Assembly: GCF_014696065.1 (NCBI RefSeq) | Contig: NZ_JACJPL010000015.1 | Span: 469,188-533,187, forward strand | Direction of reading: 5' to 3' | DNA length: 64,000 bases | DNA from: Leptolyngbya sp. FACHB-261 | GTDB taxonomy: Bacteria; Cyanobacteriota; Cyanobacteriia; FACHB-261 | In this document: one piece after another, positions 47,082 through 55,558 of the stretch | How the letters are laid out: each line of letters begins with the position of its first letter | How positions within the stretch are numbered: position 1 is the first letter of the stretch | The notes under the pieces: model-generated | Database searches by the model: none | Seen by the model: the letters and a program-made list of their open reading frames with translations, nothing else | Told to the model about the DNA's origin: nothing | Program-made: the position numbers and the translations under genes

Positions 47082-48143
47082 CTAGGGTTCAATTAGGCCA
47101 CCACCCAGAACCAGGTCACCGGCTGGGTCGGGTTGATACCAAACTGCAGCCTGTCCTGGGGTAACGCCAAATTGCGGCTCCGAGAACACGATTCGAGCCC
47201 GATTCTCCGGCAAGGGAATAATGGTCGCCTCAGTTGGTTGCGAGCGGTAACGCACTTGCACCAGCGCTTGAATCGGCGTGCTGGGCTCAGCCATGGCAAC
47301 CCAGTTCACCAGTTGCACGCTGCATTCAGAACCCTGTGCACTGTCACGCCCACCGACAATCACTCGGTTACGTCCAGCATCCAGACCAATGACATAAAGC
47401 GGTTCAGCCGCAGCAATACCTAAGCCTTTGCGCTGGCCGATCGTGTAATGGTGAACGCCCTCGTGTTGCCCCAGGATCTTGCCCTGAGCATCAACGATGT
47501 CTCCCTTGCTGGGGCTAATGTATTGGTCGAGAAACTGCCGCATGGAGCCATGCGACTCCACTAGACACAGATCCATACTCTCAGGCTTATCTGCTGTGGC
47601 TAAACCATATTCAGCCGCAGCCCGCCTAGTTTCAGCTTTGGTGCAATTGCCCAAGGGAAACATTGAACCGGCTAGCAGATCTTGGGACAGCTCATACAAG
47701 AAATAAGACTGGTCTTTGCCCAAATCTAAGGCTCGGCGTAAGCGATAACGTCCGCTTTGTGGGTCCTGATCAAGCCGTGCGTAATGACCTGTGGCAACAG
47801 TAGAAATTCCCCACTGCTCCCGAGCATATTTCTGCATGGGGCCAAACTTCACAGCCTTGTTGCAGCGAGAGCAAGGCAAAGGTGTACTACCGACTGCATA
47901 ACCAGCAACCAAGTAGTCCACAATGTTTTCCTGAAAAACATCGCGGCTATCGAGAACGTGATGGGAAATGCCTAGTTGTTCGCAGATACGAGCCGCATCC
48001 ACCATGCCCTCAGAGCAGCACTGACCTTTGCCCTTCATTAACCAAAGGGTCAGCCCCGTAACTTCGTAGCCCTGATTACACAGCACTGCTGCTGCCGTTG
48101 AACTATCTACCCCACCGGAAAGGGCAGCCACCACTTGAGCCAT
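47082..48143 (-). CDS. mnmA: tRNA-specific 2-thiouridylase
   Basis: A 353-residue enzyme making s2U34 in tRNA Lys/Glu/Gln. The PP-loop is [15 protein letters not shown]. The two catalytic Cys are in [12 protein letters not shown] and ESMDLCLVE. The central domain is followed by the beta-barrel [10 protein letters not shown] and the C-terminal [23 protein letters not shown] end (here [19 protein letters not shown]). ATG 48143. argS lies 94 bp downstream on the same strand. Confidence 0.95.
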   Translation of the reverse strand: MAQVVAALSGGVDSSTAAAVLCNQGYEVTGLTLWLMKGKGQCCSEGMVDAARICEQLGISHHVLDSRDVFQENIVDYLVAGYAVGSTPLPCSRCNKAVKFGPMQKYAREQWGISTVATGHYARLDQDPQSGRYRLRRALDLGKDQSYFLYELSQDLLAGSMFPLGNCTKAETRRAAAEYGLATADKPESMDLCLVESHGSMRQFLDQYISPSKGDIVDAQGKILGQHEGVHHYTIGQRKGLGIAAAEPLYVIGLDAGRNRVIVGGRDSAQGSECSVQLVNWVAMAEPSTPIQALVQVRYRSQPTEATIIPLPENRARIVFSEPQFGVTPGQAAVWYQPDPAGDLVLGGGLIEP

Positions 48144-48212
48144 GACCGTAAAAATCTGTCATAGATACGTCATCTAGCCTAGCATTTGTCTTTCTGGTCC
48201 CGGTTCTAGCTT

Positions 48213-48440
48213 TTAGAGGGTGTAGCCCCAAGACCAGAGTTCGAACAAGTCTAGATAAGCGTCTTTAACAGAAGCCTTCCAGCCATCAATAAACTCTAAA
48301 AGTTCAACTCGCCAGTCAGGATTCTGTTTTAAATACTGATTGAAATACTAAGACTCAGTTAAATAAGTCATGTTGGCATCCTTGGCCCACGTTATCTCTT
48401 GGGCACTGTCTAGACACTTCTGCAAAACGTGATTGCACAT
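48213..48440 (-). pseudogene. Small reading frame interrupted by one amber codon
   Basis: A 76-codon frame from ATG 48440 has a single internal TAG (48348-48350) and ends at TAA (48213). Before the stop it reads MCNHVLQKCLDSAQEITWAK onward; after it, YFNQYLKQNPDWRVELLEFI and then DGWKASVKDAYLDLFELWSW. Both halves look like one helical protein, and the nonsense codon is the only lesion. It may be a recently inactivated gene or a sequencing error. Upstream on the same strand an 11-bp unit (TGGCTTTTGAC on the plus strand) is tandemly duplicated (about 48483-48504). Family not recognised. Confidence 0.5.
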
Positions 48441-48559
48441 CCTAAGTTTGCGCAAAGCCTGGGCGCTGCTACTGGTTTTAGCTGGCTTTTGACTGGCTTT
48501 TGACTAATGGCTAAATCCATGTCTTCGCTAATGTCTTCCTAAACCGAATCTCCAGCCAT

Positions 48560-48697
48560 TTAACGGGGCTGTGCGCTCAAACCAAGCAGCGTTAGATTGG
48601 ACTGTGGAAGCACAGGCTGGCCTGTTGCGGTGCGCTGATTCAGGATCAAAGTTCCGGTCAGGGCAAGAGATAGGGTAAATGCTGTCAATTGTTTCAT
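48560..48697 (-). CDS. Possible small secreted peptide, 45 aa
   Basis: Reads MKQLTAFTLSLALTGTLIL followed by a Gln/Pro/Leu-rich tail ending LLGLSAQPR, resembling a short signal peptide plus about 20 mature residues. No strong ribosome-binding site (AAAGG is about 15 bases upstream). Supported only by its signal-like composition; may be chance. Confidence 0.35.
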   Translation of the reverse strand: MKQLTAFTLSLALTGTLILNQRTATGQPVLPQSNLTLLGLSAQPR

Positions 48698-48893
48698 GGT
48701 AGAGCTTTAACCTTTGGCATACTTCCAAAGTTAAAAGGCTTCTCGTCTTCTTTGGGTGACGAGCGACAGGCCTACCCTGTGATTGAACTGGCCACTTTTA
48801 GGTGATCTCGATCAGAATGCTTTAGCCAATTTGACGCTGCGAAACAAACGTCAAGCAATAACTAATTGGCAATTAAGTGCAGCTAACTGGCAC

Positions 48894-49121
48894 CTAACTG
48901 AGTTCAACCGTTCGAACTTGTCCTCGAAATATCACTTGGTCCCCTGAGCGCAGCTTGCGTCCTCGGCGCAATTCCACTTCACCGTTGACTTGGACCTGGC
49001 CATCCTGAATCAGCATCTTTGCTTCTCCACCAGAAAGGACCAGTCCCGCAAATTTGAGAAACTGGTCCAAGCGAATGCTAGGTGCCGTCGGGGAATTATT
49101 GTTCGGGTTGGTCAACTTCAC
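48894..49121 (-). CDS. S4-domain RNA-binding protein
   Basis: A 75-residue free-standing S4 domain of the YbcJ/YlmH-like small class. IRLDQFLKFAGLVLSGGEAK, then MLIQDGQVQVNGEVELRRGR and GDQVIFRG are the standard S4 features. These proteins bind structured RNA, often the ribosome, but the target is unknown. GTG 49121 overlaps the end of the upstream membrane-protein gene by 26 bases, so translation is probably coupled. Confidence 0.85.
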   Translation of the reverse strand: MKLTNPNNNSPTAPSIRLDQFLKFAGLVLSGGEAKMLIQDGQVQVNGEVELRRGRKLRSGDQVIFRGQVRTVELS

Positions 49122-49479
49122 AAGTCAGAGGGCAAGCAGCAAAAGTTGAGCTGTAGATTGGCTCAGCATCGCCATGTAACCAGCCGAGCCAAGTGACTTC
49201 ATGGGGATGGATCCCTTTTAGGGTTAGAAATGCAGCTCCCAACAATACAATCAGCAGGTTGGCGGACAGAATGGTCCCTGCAACGAGCAACACCCCACTA
49301 ATGGGCGAAACCATTTCTAACGCTGCTACGGAAAGCGAGCCGACAATGGCCAAAGGAAAGCCAACCGGCAGGCCTACCACGATCAGACAGATTGTTAAGG
49401 TAAATACCCAGACCAAAAAGCTCTGAACGGCTGTCAAGACGTAGGGCTTCTCGATTGCTTTGCTTCGGGTAAAGGTCAT
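49096..49479 (-). CDS. Small membrane protein, 127 aa
   Basis: About three hydrophobic spans: FLVWVFTLTICLIVVGLPV, FPLAIVGSLSVAALEMV and SGVLLVAGTILSANLLIVLL, then a short polar tail with two Cys (FAACPLTCEVDQPEQ). AAGGAG lies nine bases before ATG 49479. It overlaps the S4 gene by 26 bases. Family not recognised. Confidence 0.75.
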   Translation of the reverse strand: MTFTRSKAIEKPYVLTAVQSFLVWVFTLTICLIVVGLPVGFPLAIVGSLSVAALEMVSPISGVLLVAGTILSANLLIVLLGAAFLTLKGIHPHEVTWLGWLHGDAEPIYSSTFAACPLTCEVDQPEQ

Positions 49480-49861
49480 TGCTATCGCTCCTTAGTTATC
49501 CAGTAGACAGGGTTACAAACACAGTCAGAACTCAATCCAGACTCACTAATGCCAAATACTCAAATGCCTACTCAAATACTGGGGTCAGTCACCAGAGGTC
49601 AGTAAGCCTCAAGCCTTACTAGCCCTAAGGCAGCAACCCTCCGCGACGAGATTTATAACTAAAGCTTATAGTTGCGTTCTCAAGTGTTAATTAGTATAGA
49701 AAAGGTTTCTCAAAGAATGATGGGTCAGCCACAAAACTTTACGAAAACTACCCGTCAAAATCCTACTGACGCTTTTTAGAAGCATCAATAGGAGGCGATA
49801 GCTAGTTCAAGCAAGCTTTGATTTACCTTTCTTTAGAAGAAGTTCAGGATTTCTCATAATC
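49480..49861. other. Intergenic region, AT-rich
   Basis: About 380 bp without a supported gene, containing a short ACTCAAAT direct repeat near 49558-49579. Presumed promoter of the 49479-48894 unit lies here. Confidence 0.35.
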
Positions 49862-49892
49862 GCCCTCTGAGGCTGAAAAGCTCTCAGAGGGC
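49862..49892 (-). terminator. Hairpin downstream of the DUF3352 gene
   Basis: Ten perfect pairs GCCCTCTGAG / CTCAGAGGGC, 11-base loop, 17 bases past the stop; no clear U tract. Confidence 0.6.
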
Positions 49893-49908
49893 TAAGAGCG
49901 GGCAGCCT

Positions 49909-51618
49909 TTATGGGTTGGGCTGGTTTCCTGTTTGTGAGAGTAGGGTCAGCAACAGCTCGCCATTAACCGTACGCTCATCTCGCAGGTGAGCCGAAGCGC
50001 CTATTGTATTAATCGACTTAAGCACGGCTAGAGCTTGCGGTGGCAGTGTTGGGGTTGCAGGGCTGGCGGTTAGCAGGTTAAGACCGCTCTTGAGATTCAA
50101 GAAGAAGTAACCGCTATTGGGCTTGGGTAACGACGCGGTGGTCGCTTCAAAGGTTTTATCCGCAGTCAAAGGGCTAGCAGGCTTGGGGGCCACCGCATTG
50201 ACAACAGGCGCTCCTAAGGCAAGAAAGACCGTATTGTTATTACCCAGCCAACCGTGAGCGACTAGTGATCCAAACGAAGGTTCGCCCCAGGTCGTCACCA
50301 CCTGGTTATTAATCTTGTCCTGGCCCACCTTGAGGCTCCAACGGCTAGCCAGCTTATCCAACTTGCTCAGTGCGGCATCGGCTGCCTTGCGGTTACTGGT
50401 TTGAAACATCATTACCAGACCCGCACCCACATCCGACAGAATCCCTTCACGGGACGGAATCAAGGACAGCGCAAACTCTCCATCCATCCAACCGACAACA
50501 TCTTGGTCGAAGTCCAGGTCTGTAACCGACTTCACTCTGCCGCGAAAGTCGTCCAAACCAGTCTTCAGCTGGGGGTTGGACTGGGAATTTTCAACTGACT
50601 CCTGCCAAGTTTGTTTAATGCCTGTGCCAGTCGCCAGCATGAGGGTATCAGCTGGCAATTGTCCGAGCAGATTGCTTGAGGAGCTTCTCGCGGTCAGCTT
50701 TTGCTGGCTATCTGGCCTCAGCCAAGCCACTGTCTTAAAGCGCATCGCTGACGGTTCAAGGTTCAAAGTCACCCCCATGCCCTGCCACTCCTGCGCCCGC
50801 TTAAGTGCCTCAGGCGAAACTGGCTGTCCGGATTGGGCTTGGCTCTGCGCTGCCACCATCTGGAACACGGTCGGCAGATTGAGATACATCTGCCCCAGAG
50901 GATTTTCTGCATCGATGTTTTGTACAGCACGCTGGTAGCCCGGCAGGCTAGCCAACGATGGCTTGCCCTTGTAAGTATCGAGCACCTGATTGGTCAACTG
51001 TGGGCTACTGGTAAAGACCAGGTACTTGTTATCGACCAAGCTAGCGGAACAGGTAGGCGCTCCAGCCGCACCTACAACCTCGCGGACTTGATATCCCTGA
51101 TGGTTACGTTCAGTTGGCTTGCTTGCCGCTCCAGAGCCCAGTCGTTCCAACTGACGCTTAGCTGCCCCAGCATCTCGCACCGGCACGACCCAGGCCACTT
51201 CGCTCCGCTCTGAATTCTGAGTGGGAGGTTGGACTGGATTAGGGGTTGCAGCACTGCCTAAGGGAGGCGATGGCAGAAATGCAACCAAAACGCTGCTGCC
51301 GATCCAGGGCTGCACATCTCGCCGGAGATCAGAGAGCTGGCAGGCAGTGAGCAGATCGTTCTGTTGCAGACCCGTCAAGTTCTGTTGAAAAACTGAGCGA
51401 GCTTCTGGCGTACCGTACTGGTTCAACTGATTCCATTGTCTTGGGTCGGTCGAGACTGCAATGGTCATCAGCGCATCTTGAGGCACAAGGGACGCAGCCA
51501 CCGACAAATCCGAAGGTCCCCGCTTGTTGAGCAACAACAGAGAGGCACCAACGCCTACTGCAACCGCAGCCGCGCCGACCCCCAAAACAACAGGGAGTTT
51601 AACTTTGTTACTTTTCAT
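49909..51618 (-). CDS. DUF3352 domain membrane-anchored protein
   Basis: A 569-residue protein of the cyanobacterial DUF3352 family. A single N-terminal anchor (VVLGVGAAAVAVGVGASLLLL) is followed by a large exported region: LSVAASLVPQDALMTIAVST, APTCSASLVDNKYLVFTSSP, DFDQDVVGWMDGEFALSLIP and SPLTADKTFEATTASLPKPN. The function is not established. ATG 51618 or the adjacent ATG at 51621. Confidence 0.85.
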   Translation of the reverse strand: MKSNKVKLPVVLGVGAAAVAVGVGASLLLLNKRGPSDLSVAASLVPQDALMTIAVSTDPRQWNQLNQYGTPEARSVFQQNLTGLQQNDLLTACQLSDLRRDVQPWIGSSVLVAFLPSPPLGSAATPNPVQPPTQNSERSEVAWVVPVRDAGAAKRQLERLGSGAASKPTERNHQGYQVREVVGAAGAPTCSASLVDNKYLVFTSSPQLTNQVLDTYKGKPSLASLPGYQRAVQNIDAENPLGQMYLNLPTVFQMVAAQSQAQSGQPVSPEALKRAQEWQGMGVTLNLEPSAMRFKTVAWLRPDSQQKLTARSSSSNLLGQLPADTLMLATGTGIKQTWQESVENSQSNPQLKTGLDDFRGRVKSVTDLDFDQDVVGWMDGEFALSLIPSREGILSDVGAGLVMMFQTSNRKAADAALSKLDKLASRWSLKVGQDKINNQVVTTWGEPSFGSLVAHGWLGNNNTVFLALGAPVVNAVAPKPASPLTADKTFEATTASLPKPNSGYFFLNLKSGLNLLTASPATPTLPPQALAVLKSINTIGASAHLRDERTVNGELLLTLLSQTGNQPNP

Positions 51619-51660
51619 CACATCCAGGTTCCCAGCAGGCAGGCTTCAATACTCTAACCT

Positions 51661-52768
51661 CTACGCCAGTTGGTTCTGCTGGCGTAAATAAGCCTGAATA
51701 AAGGGATCCAAATCGCCGTCCATTACCGCTGTGACGTCTGAAGTCTCCACGCTAGTCCGGAGATCCTTCACCATCTGATAGGGGTGAAAGACGTAGTTAC
51801 GAATTTGGTTTCCCCAAGCAGCCTCTACAATGTCCCCTCGGATCTGGGCGATCTCTTGAGCTTTTTGCTCTTGGGCCACAATCAGGAGCTTGGCCTTGAG
51901 AATTACCATCGCTTTCTCTTTGTTCTGAAGCTGAGAGCGCTCTTGGGTACAGCGCACAGCAATACCCGTAGGCAAGTGGGTAATCCGAACCGCCGTTTCA
52001 ACTTTGTTGACGTTCTGTCCCCCTTTACCACCAGCCCGAGAAGTTGTGATCTCCAAATCCTTATCTGGGATGTCCAACTCTACGCTGTTGTCGATCAGCG
52101 GCATGATCTCAACTCCAGCAAAGCTGGTCTGGCGCTTATCGTTGGCATTAAAGGGAGAGATGCGCACCAAGCGATGGGTGCCCTTCTCCGCACTCAGATA
52201 GCCGTACGCGTAACGGCCATCAATTTCGAGCGTGGCCGACTTCAGACCGGCTTCTTCTCCCTCCGAGATCTCTGCTAAGTGCACTTTGTAGTTGTGCTTC
52301 TCAGCCCAACGCGTATACATGCGCAGCAGCATTTCGGCCCAATCCTGGGCATCGGTGCCGCCAGCACCCGCATTGATCGTCAGGATGGCACCCTTGTCGT
52401 CGTAGAGACCAGAGAGCAGCTGTTCTAATTCCCAACGGTCAAGGTCCGAGCTGAGCTTGTGTACCGTCTGAACAGCTTCAGTCAATAAGGCGTCGTCGGC
52501 TTCCAGCTCTAGGAGTTCCAGTACAGCCCGGGTGTCCTCTAGGCTAGAGCGCCAGTGATCCAACTGAGAAACGTTGGATTTCAAGTCATTCAGGTCTTGC
52601 AGTGTCTTTTGAGCTTGAAATTGATCGTTCCAAAACTCAGGCTGAGCAGCCAGTTGTTCCAAGTCTTGAATCCGAGCGTTTAGAGCAGGCAGGTCAAAGA
52701 TAGTCCTGGGTTTTACCCAGGCGCTCAGACAACGTTTCAACTTCGCGTTTAAGTTCGAGTGCTTCCAT
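51661..52768 (-). CDS. prfB: Peptide chain release factor 2 (programmed +1 frameshift)
   Basis: RF2 recognises UGA and UAA. The gene starts at ATG 52768 ([13 protein letters not shown]). After codon 24 the frame reads TAT CTT TGA C, where TGA is 52696-52694. Skipping T52696 continues with GAC CTG CCT (52695 onward), giving [15 protein letters not shown] and a 368-residue product. This is the well-known RF2 autoregulatory frameshift, with CAGGA just upstream as the stimulatory element. The SPF specificity motif ([15 protein letters not shown]) and the catalytic GGQ ([13 protein letters not shown]) are present. Confidence 0.97.
52690..52712 (-). promoter_or_regulatory. prfB programmed frameshift site
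   Basis: On the minus strand CCAGGAC TAT CTT TGAC: the slippery CTT followed by in-frame TGA, with the purine-rich CAGGA six to ten bases before the stop codon. High RF2 favours termination, low RF2 favours slippage. Confidence 0.9.
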
Positions 52769-53005
52769 GCCTCTAGGGCTCCAACCAGGAAATAGGGTAG
52801 TTAAGCTTATCGATCCTATCAGACCCCGATTTGCTGCCTGAGATGGCGCCTTTGCTTCATAATTCTCCGACGGTTCTGGCTCGATGTCCGTGAATCTACC
52901 GCCAGCCTTCCGGGACACTCCAGTTCATTCCCGTAGAAGGACGATGGTTACACCTCGCTCAAGTCCGGACAATGAAGTCAAATCTGATGAGCAAGGTGTC
53001 AATCA

Positions 53006-53872
53006 ATGGTGGCTTCTGAATCTTCTCTCCGCACCAGCGTTATGGATCTTCTAGTTCAGTATCACGCTTCACCAACGATTCAACTGCGCAATCACCTTGT
53101 CCGCGTGAACGCAGGATTGGTGCGAAAGGTTGCTCATCAGGTCAGTCACCAGTGTGCTGAGCCATATGAAGATCTAGAGCAGTTAGGTTATTTAGGTTTG
53201 ATCCGAGCCATCGAGCGCTTTGACCCTCGCCAAGGTTGTGCCTTCAGCTCGTTTGCAGTCCCCTATATTCGCGGTGAGATGTTGCACTTCCTCCGCGACC
53301 GCAGCTCTTCTGTTAAAATTCCCCGCCGCTGGCAAAAACTGCACAAAGAAGGTCAGAGAGCCACCCGTGAGCTCACAGAGGCATTAGGCCGTCAACCTCG
53401 AGATCAAGAAATTGCTGCCTCTCTTTGTGTCTCAGTGGATGAGTACCGCCAGAGCAAGCTCGCTCGCAAGAATCGCATGCCCCTGAGCCTAGATGCCACA
53501 GTTTGCCATCAGACAGACTCGCAAGTTCTGTTGGGCGACACGATTCCCGACATGCACTATCAAACTCTGCAAACCCTAGAAGAAGATCGCATCGTCGTGC
53601 ATGCGGCTCTCAAGCAGCTTGAAGACAAGACTCGCGAAGTGATTGAGTTCGTGTTTTTGAAAGACCTATCGCGCAAGGAAGTAGCTGAGCGCATCGGTGT
53701 CAGCCCCATGACCGTTACGCGCCGAATTCAAAAAGGCGTTCAAGAGTTGCTTGAACTGATCGAGCCCCAACCCGTTGTGGAAGACGAGCCTGCAGAAGAG
53801 GTCATTCAGGAAGAGGGCACCGAAGCGGCTATTGAACAAGCGGCCATCGAAGAGATTGTGGAAGCTTCGTAG
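53006..53872 (+). CDS. sigF: Group 3 RNA polymerase sigma factor, SigF type
   Basis: A 288-residue alternative sigma factor. Region 2 is YEDLEQLGYLGLIRAIERFD followed by FSSFAVPYIRGEMLHFLRD; region 3 is in the 110-190 span and the region 4 helix-turn-helix is DLSRKEVAERIGVSPMTVTRR. A Glu-rich tail (about 252-288) extends beyond region 4. It resembles cyanobacterial SigF, which in Synechocystis controls pili and motility genes. ATG 53006 after AAGG; a second ATG lies at 53042. Confidence 0.92.
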   Translation: MVASESSLRTSVMDLLVQYHASPTIQLRNHLVRVNAGLVRKVAHQVSHQCAEPYEDLEQLGYLGLIRAIERFDPRQGCAFSSFAVPYIRGEMLHFLRDRSSSVKIPRRWQKLHKEGQRATRELTEALGRQPRDQEIAASLCVSVDEYRQSKLARKNRMPLSLDATVCHQTDSQVLLGDTIPDMHYQTLQTLEEDRIVVHAALKQLEDKTREVIEFVFLKDLSRKEVAERIGVSPMTVTRRIQKGVQELLELIEPQPVVEDEPAEEVIQEEGTEAAIEQAAIEEIVEAS

Positions 53873-53920
53873 GCTCCAATTGCTCTCCTCTTACTCTCCT
53901 GTCAACTCTGCATAGTGAAT

Positions 53921-53960
53921 AAGCCCCTGAACCTAACGAGTAGGTTCAGGGGCTTTTTTT
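53921..53960 (+). terminator. Strong intrinsic terminator after sigF
   Basis: AAGCCCCTGAACCTA / TAGGTTCAGGGGCTT perfect 15-bp stem, five-base loop, seven T. Confidence 0.95.
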
Positions 53961-54025
53961 GAGCTATCACTGAGCGGGCAAATAGTGCTAGGAAGCGTTT
54001 CTAGAAGGTTTTCTCCAAACCCGTC

Positions 54026-55492
54026 CTAGACCACCGTCTCTAGAATCAGTTTGGCGCGCTTAACCGGGTCAGGAATACCAACGGGATAGTCGCCTGTAAA
54101 GCAAGCAGAGCAGAATTGGTCTGAAGTCTGGCGCGTTGCGTCCATCATCCCAGCCCAGCTGAGATAAGCCAGAGAATCCACATCGATTTGCTTGCCGATC
54201 TCAGCTGTGGACTTGGTAGCTGCGATCAATTGGTCCTGAGAGTCGGTATCAATGCCGTAAAAGCAGGGATGAGTAACCGGCGGGGAAGAAATGCGCATGT
54301 GCACCTCAGTCGCACCTGCATCTCGCAGCGCTTTAACGATCTTGCGGCTGGTAGTCCCTCGCACAATGGAGTCATCGATCACCACGACACGCTTACCATC
54401 CAGCACATCTCGGAGCGGGTTGAGCTTCATACGGATGCCGGACTCGCGCATGGCCTGCGTGGGCTGAATAAAGGTCCGGCCAACGTAGCGGTTTTTAATG
54501 AGACCCTCAGCATAGGGAACGCCAGAAATCTGAGAAAAACCGATGGCCGCAGGGATCCCAGAATCAGGCACAGCAATCACAATATCCACATCCGCCGGTG
54601 ACTCTTTGGCCAAGAATTGACCGAGGCGCATGCGGTAGCTGTATAGACTTTCGGCATCCATAACGCTGTCTGGACGCGCAAAGTAGATCATTTCAAAGAT
54701 GCACAGCTTGCGTGCTGGTGTGGCCCAGAATTGTGACTTTAAACCAGCGTCATCAATCCACACGGCCTCACCAGGCTCTACGTCGCGAACGTACTCGGCA
54801 CCAATGATGTCCAAACCGCAAGTTTCAGAAGACAAAACATAATGCCCATTGAGCATTCCCAGCACCAAGGGGCGGATTCCGTGAGGATCGCGCACACCGA
54901 TCAGACCGGTTGGGGTTCCAATCACCAGACTGAAGGCACCTTGACAGCGACGCAGGGCAGTGAGGGTCCCGTTGAACCAATCCTGCCCCTCATTCACAGC
55001 TTCAGCAATCGCAAAGGCGATTCCTTCAGAGTCAGTGGTTGAAGCCAGTTCGTACTCGCGCTTAAGTAGCTCTGCACGTAGCTCAGCTGTATTCACCAAA
55101 TTGCCGTTGTGAGCCAGCGCAACTTTACCCAAGCGAGTGGGCACAATCACTGGCTGAGCATTCACAACTCGGCTTGACCCTGTTGTGGAGTAACGGGTAT
55201 GACCCACCGCAATCGTGCCAACCAGATCTGCCAGTACGTTCTCACTAAAGACTTGGGAGACTAGGCCCATGTCCTTGTGGTGGTGAACTTGCTCGCCATC
55301 AAAGGTGGCAATTCCTGCTGATTCTTGACCCCGATGTTGCAGCGCATAGAGACCAAAGTAGGTTAATTTTGCAACATCTTCGTTCGGTGCGTAGAGGCCG
55401 AATACCCCGCAGGCTTCCTCCGGCTTATCGGGACGCTCGCTCAAAGATGACGCTGCAGACAGGTCAGATGCATCGGAGGAGTGGGGAAACAT
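54026..55492 (-). CDS. purF: Amidophosphoribosyltransferase
   Basis: A 488-residue enzyme catalysing the committed step of purine synthesis, PRPP plus glutamine to phosphoribosylamine. The N-terminal glutaminase nucleophile is Cys28 in EEACGVFGLYA, so a 27-residue propeptide is removed. Cys residues in KLCIFEMIYFARPDS and QFCSACFTGDYP suggest the iron-sulfur cluster of the Bacillus-type enzyme. The PRPP loop is RVVVIDDSIVRGTTS. purL lies 66 bp upstream on the same strand, forming the conserved purL-purF pair. Confidence 0.96.
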   Translation of the reverse strand: MFPHSSDASDLSAASSLSERPDKPEEACGVFGLYAPNEDVAKLTYFGLYALQHRGQESAGIATFDGEQVHHHKDMGLVSQVFSENVLADLVGTIAVGHTRYSTTGSSRVVNAQPVIVPTRLGKVALAHNGNLVNTAELRAELLKREYELASTTDSEGIAFAIAEAVNEGQDWFNGTLTALRRCQGAFSLVIGTPTGLIGVRDPHGIRPLVLGMLNGHYVLSSETCGLDIIGAEYVRDVEPGEAVWIDDAGLKSQFWATPARKLCIFEMIYFARPDSVMDAESLYSYRMRLGQFLAKESPADVDIVIAVPDSGIPAAIGFSQISGVPYAEGLIKNRYVGRTFIQPTQAMRESGIRMKLNPLRDVLDGKRVVVIDDSIVRGTTSRKIVKALRDAGATEVHMRISSPPVTHPCFYGIDTDSQDQLIAATKSTAEIGKQIDVDSLAYLSWAGMMDATRQTSDQFCSACFTGDYPVGIPDPVKRAKLILETVV

Positions 55493-55558
55493 GCAGTGGC
55501 TCGCACGAGGGATGACAAGAAGGTTCTAGCGGCACTCTTAGACCAGGCCGATGGCCCT

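Noticed and set aside
52769..52918. N-terminal extension of the short prfB frame
   Set aside because: Family RF2 begins at MEALELK-like sequence (52768); the extension is not conserved-looking.
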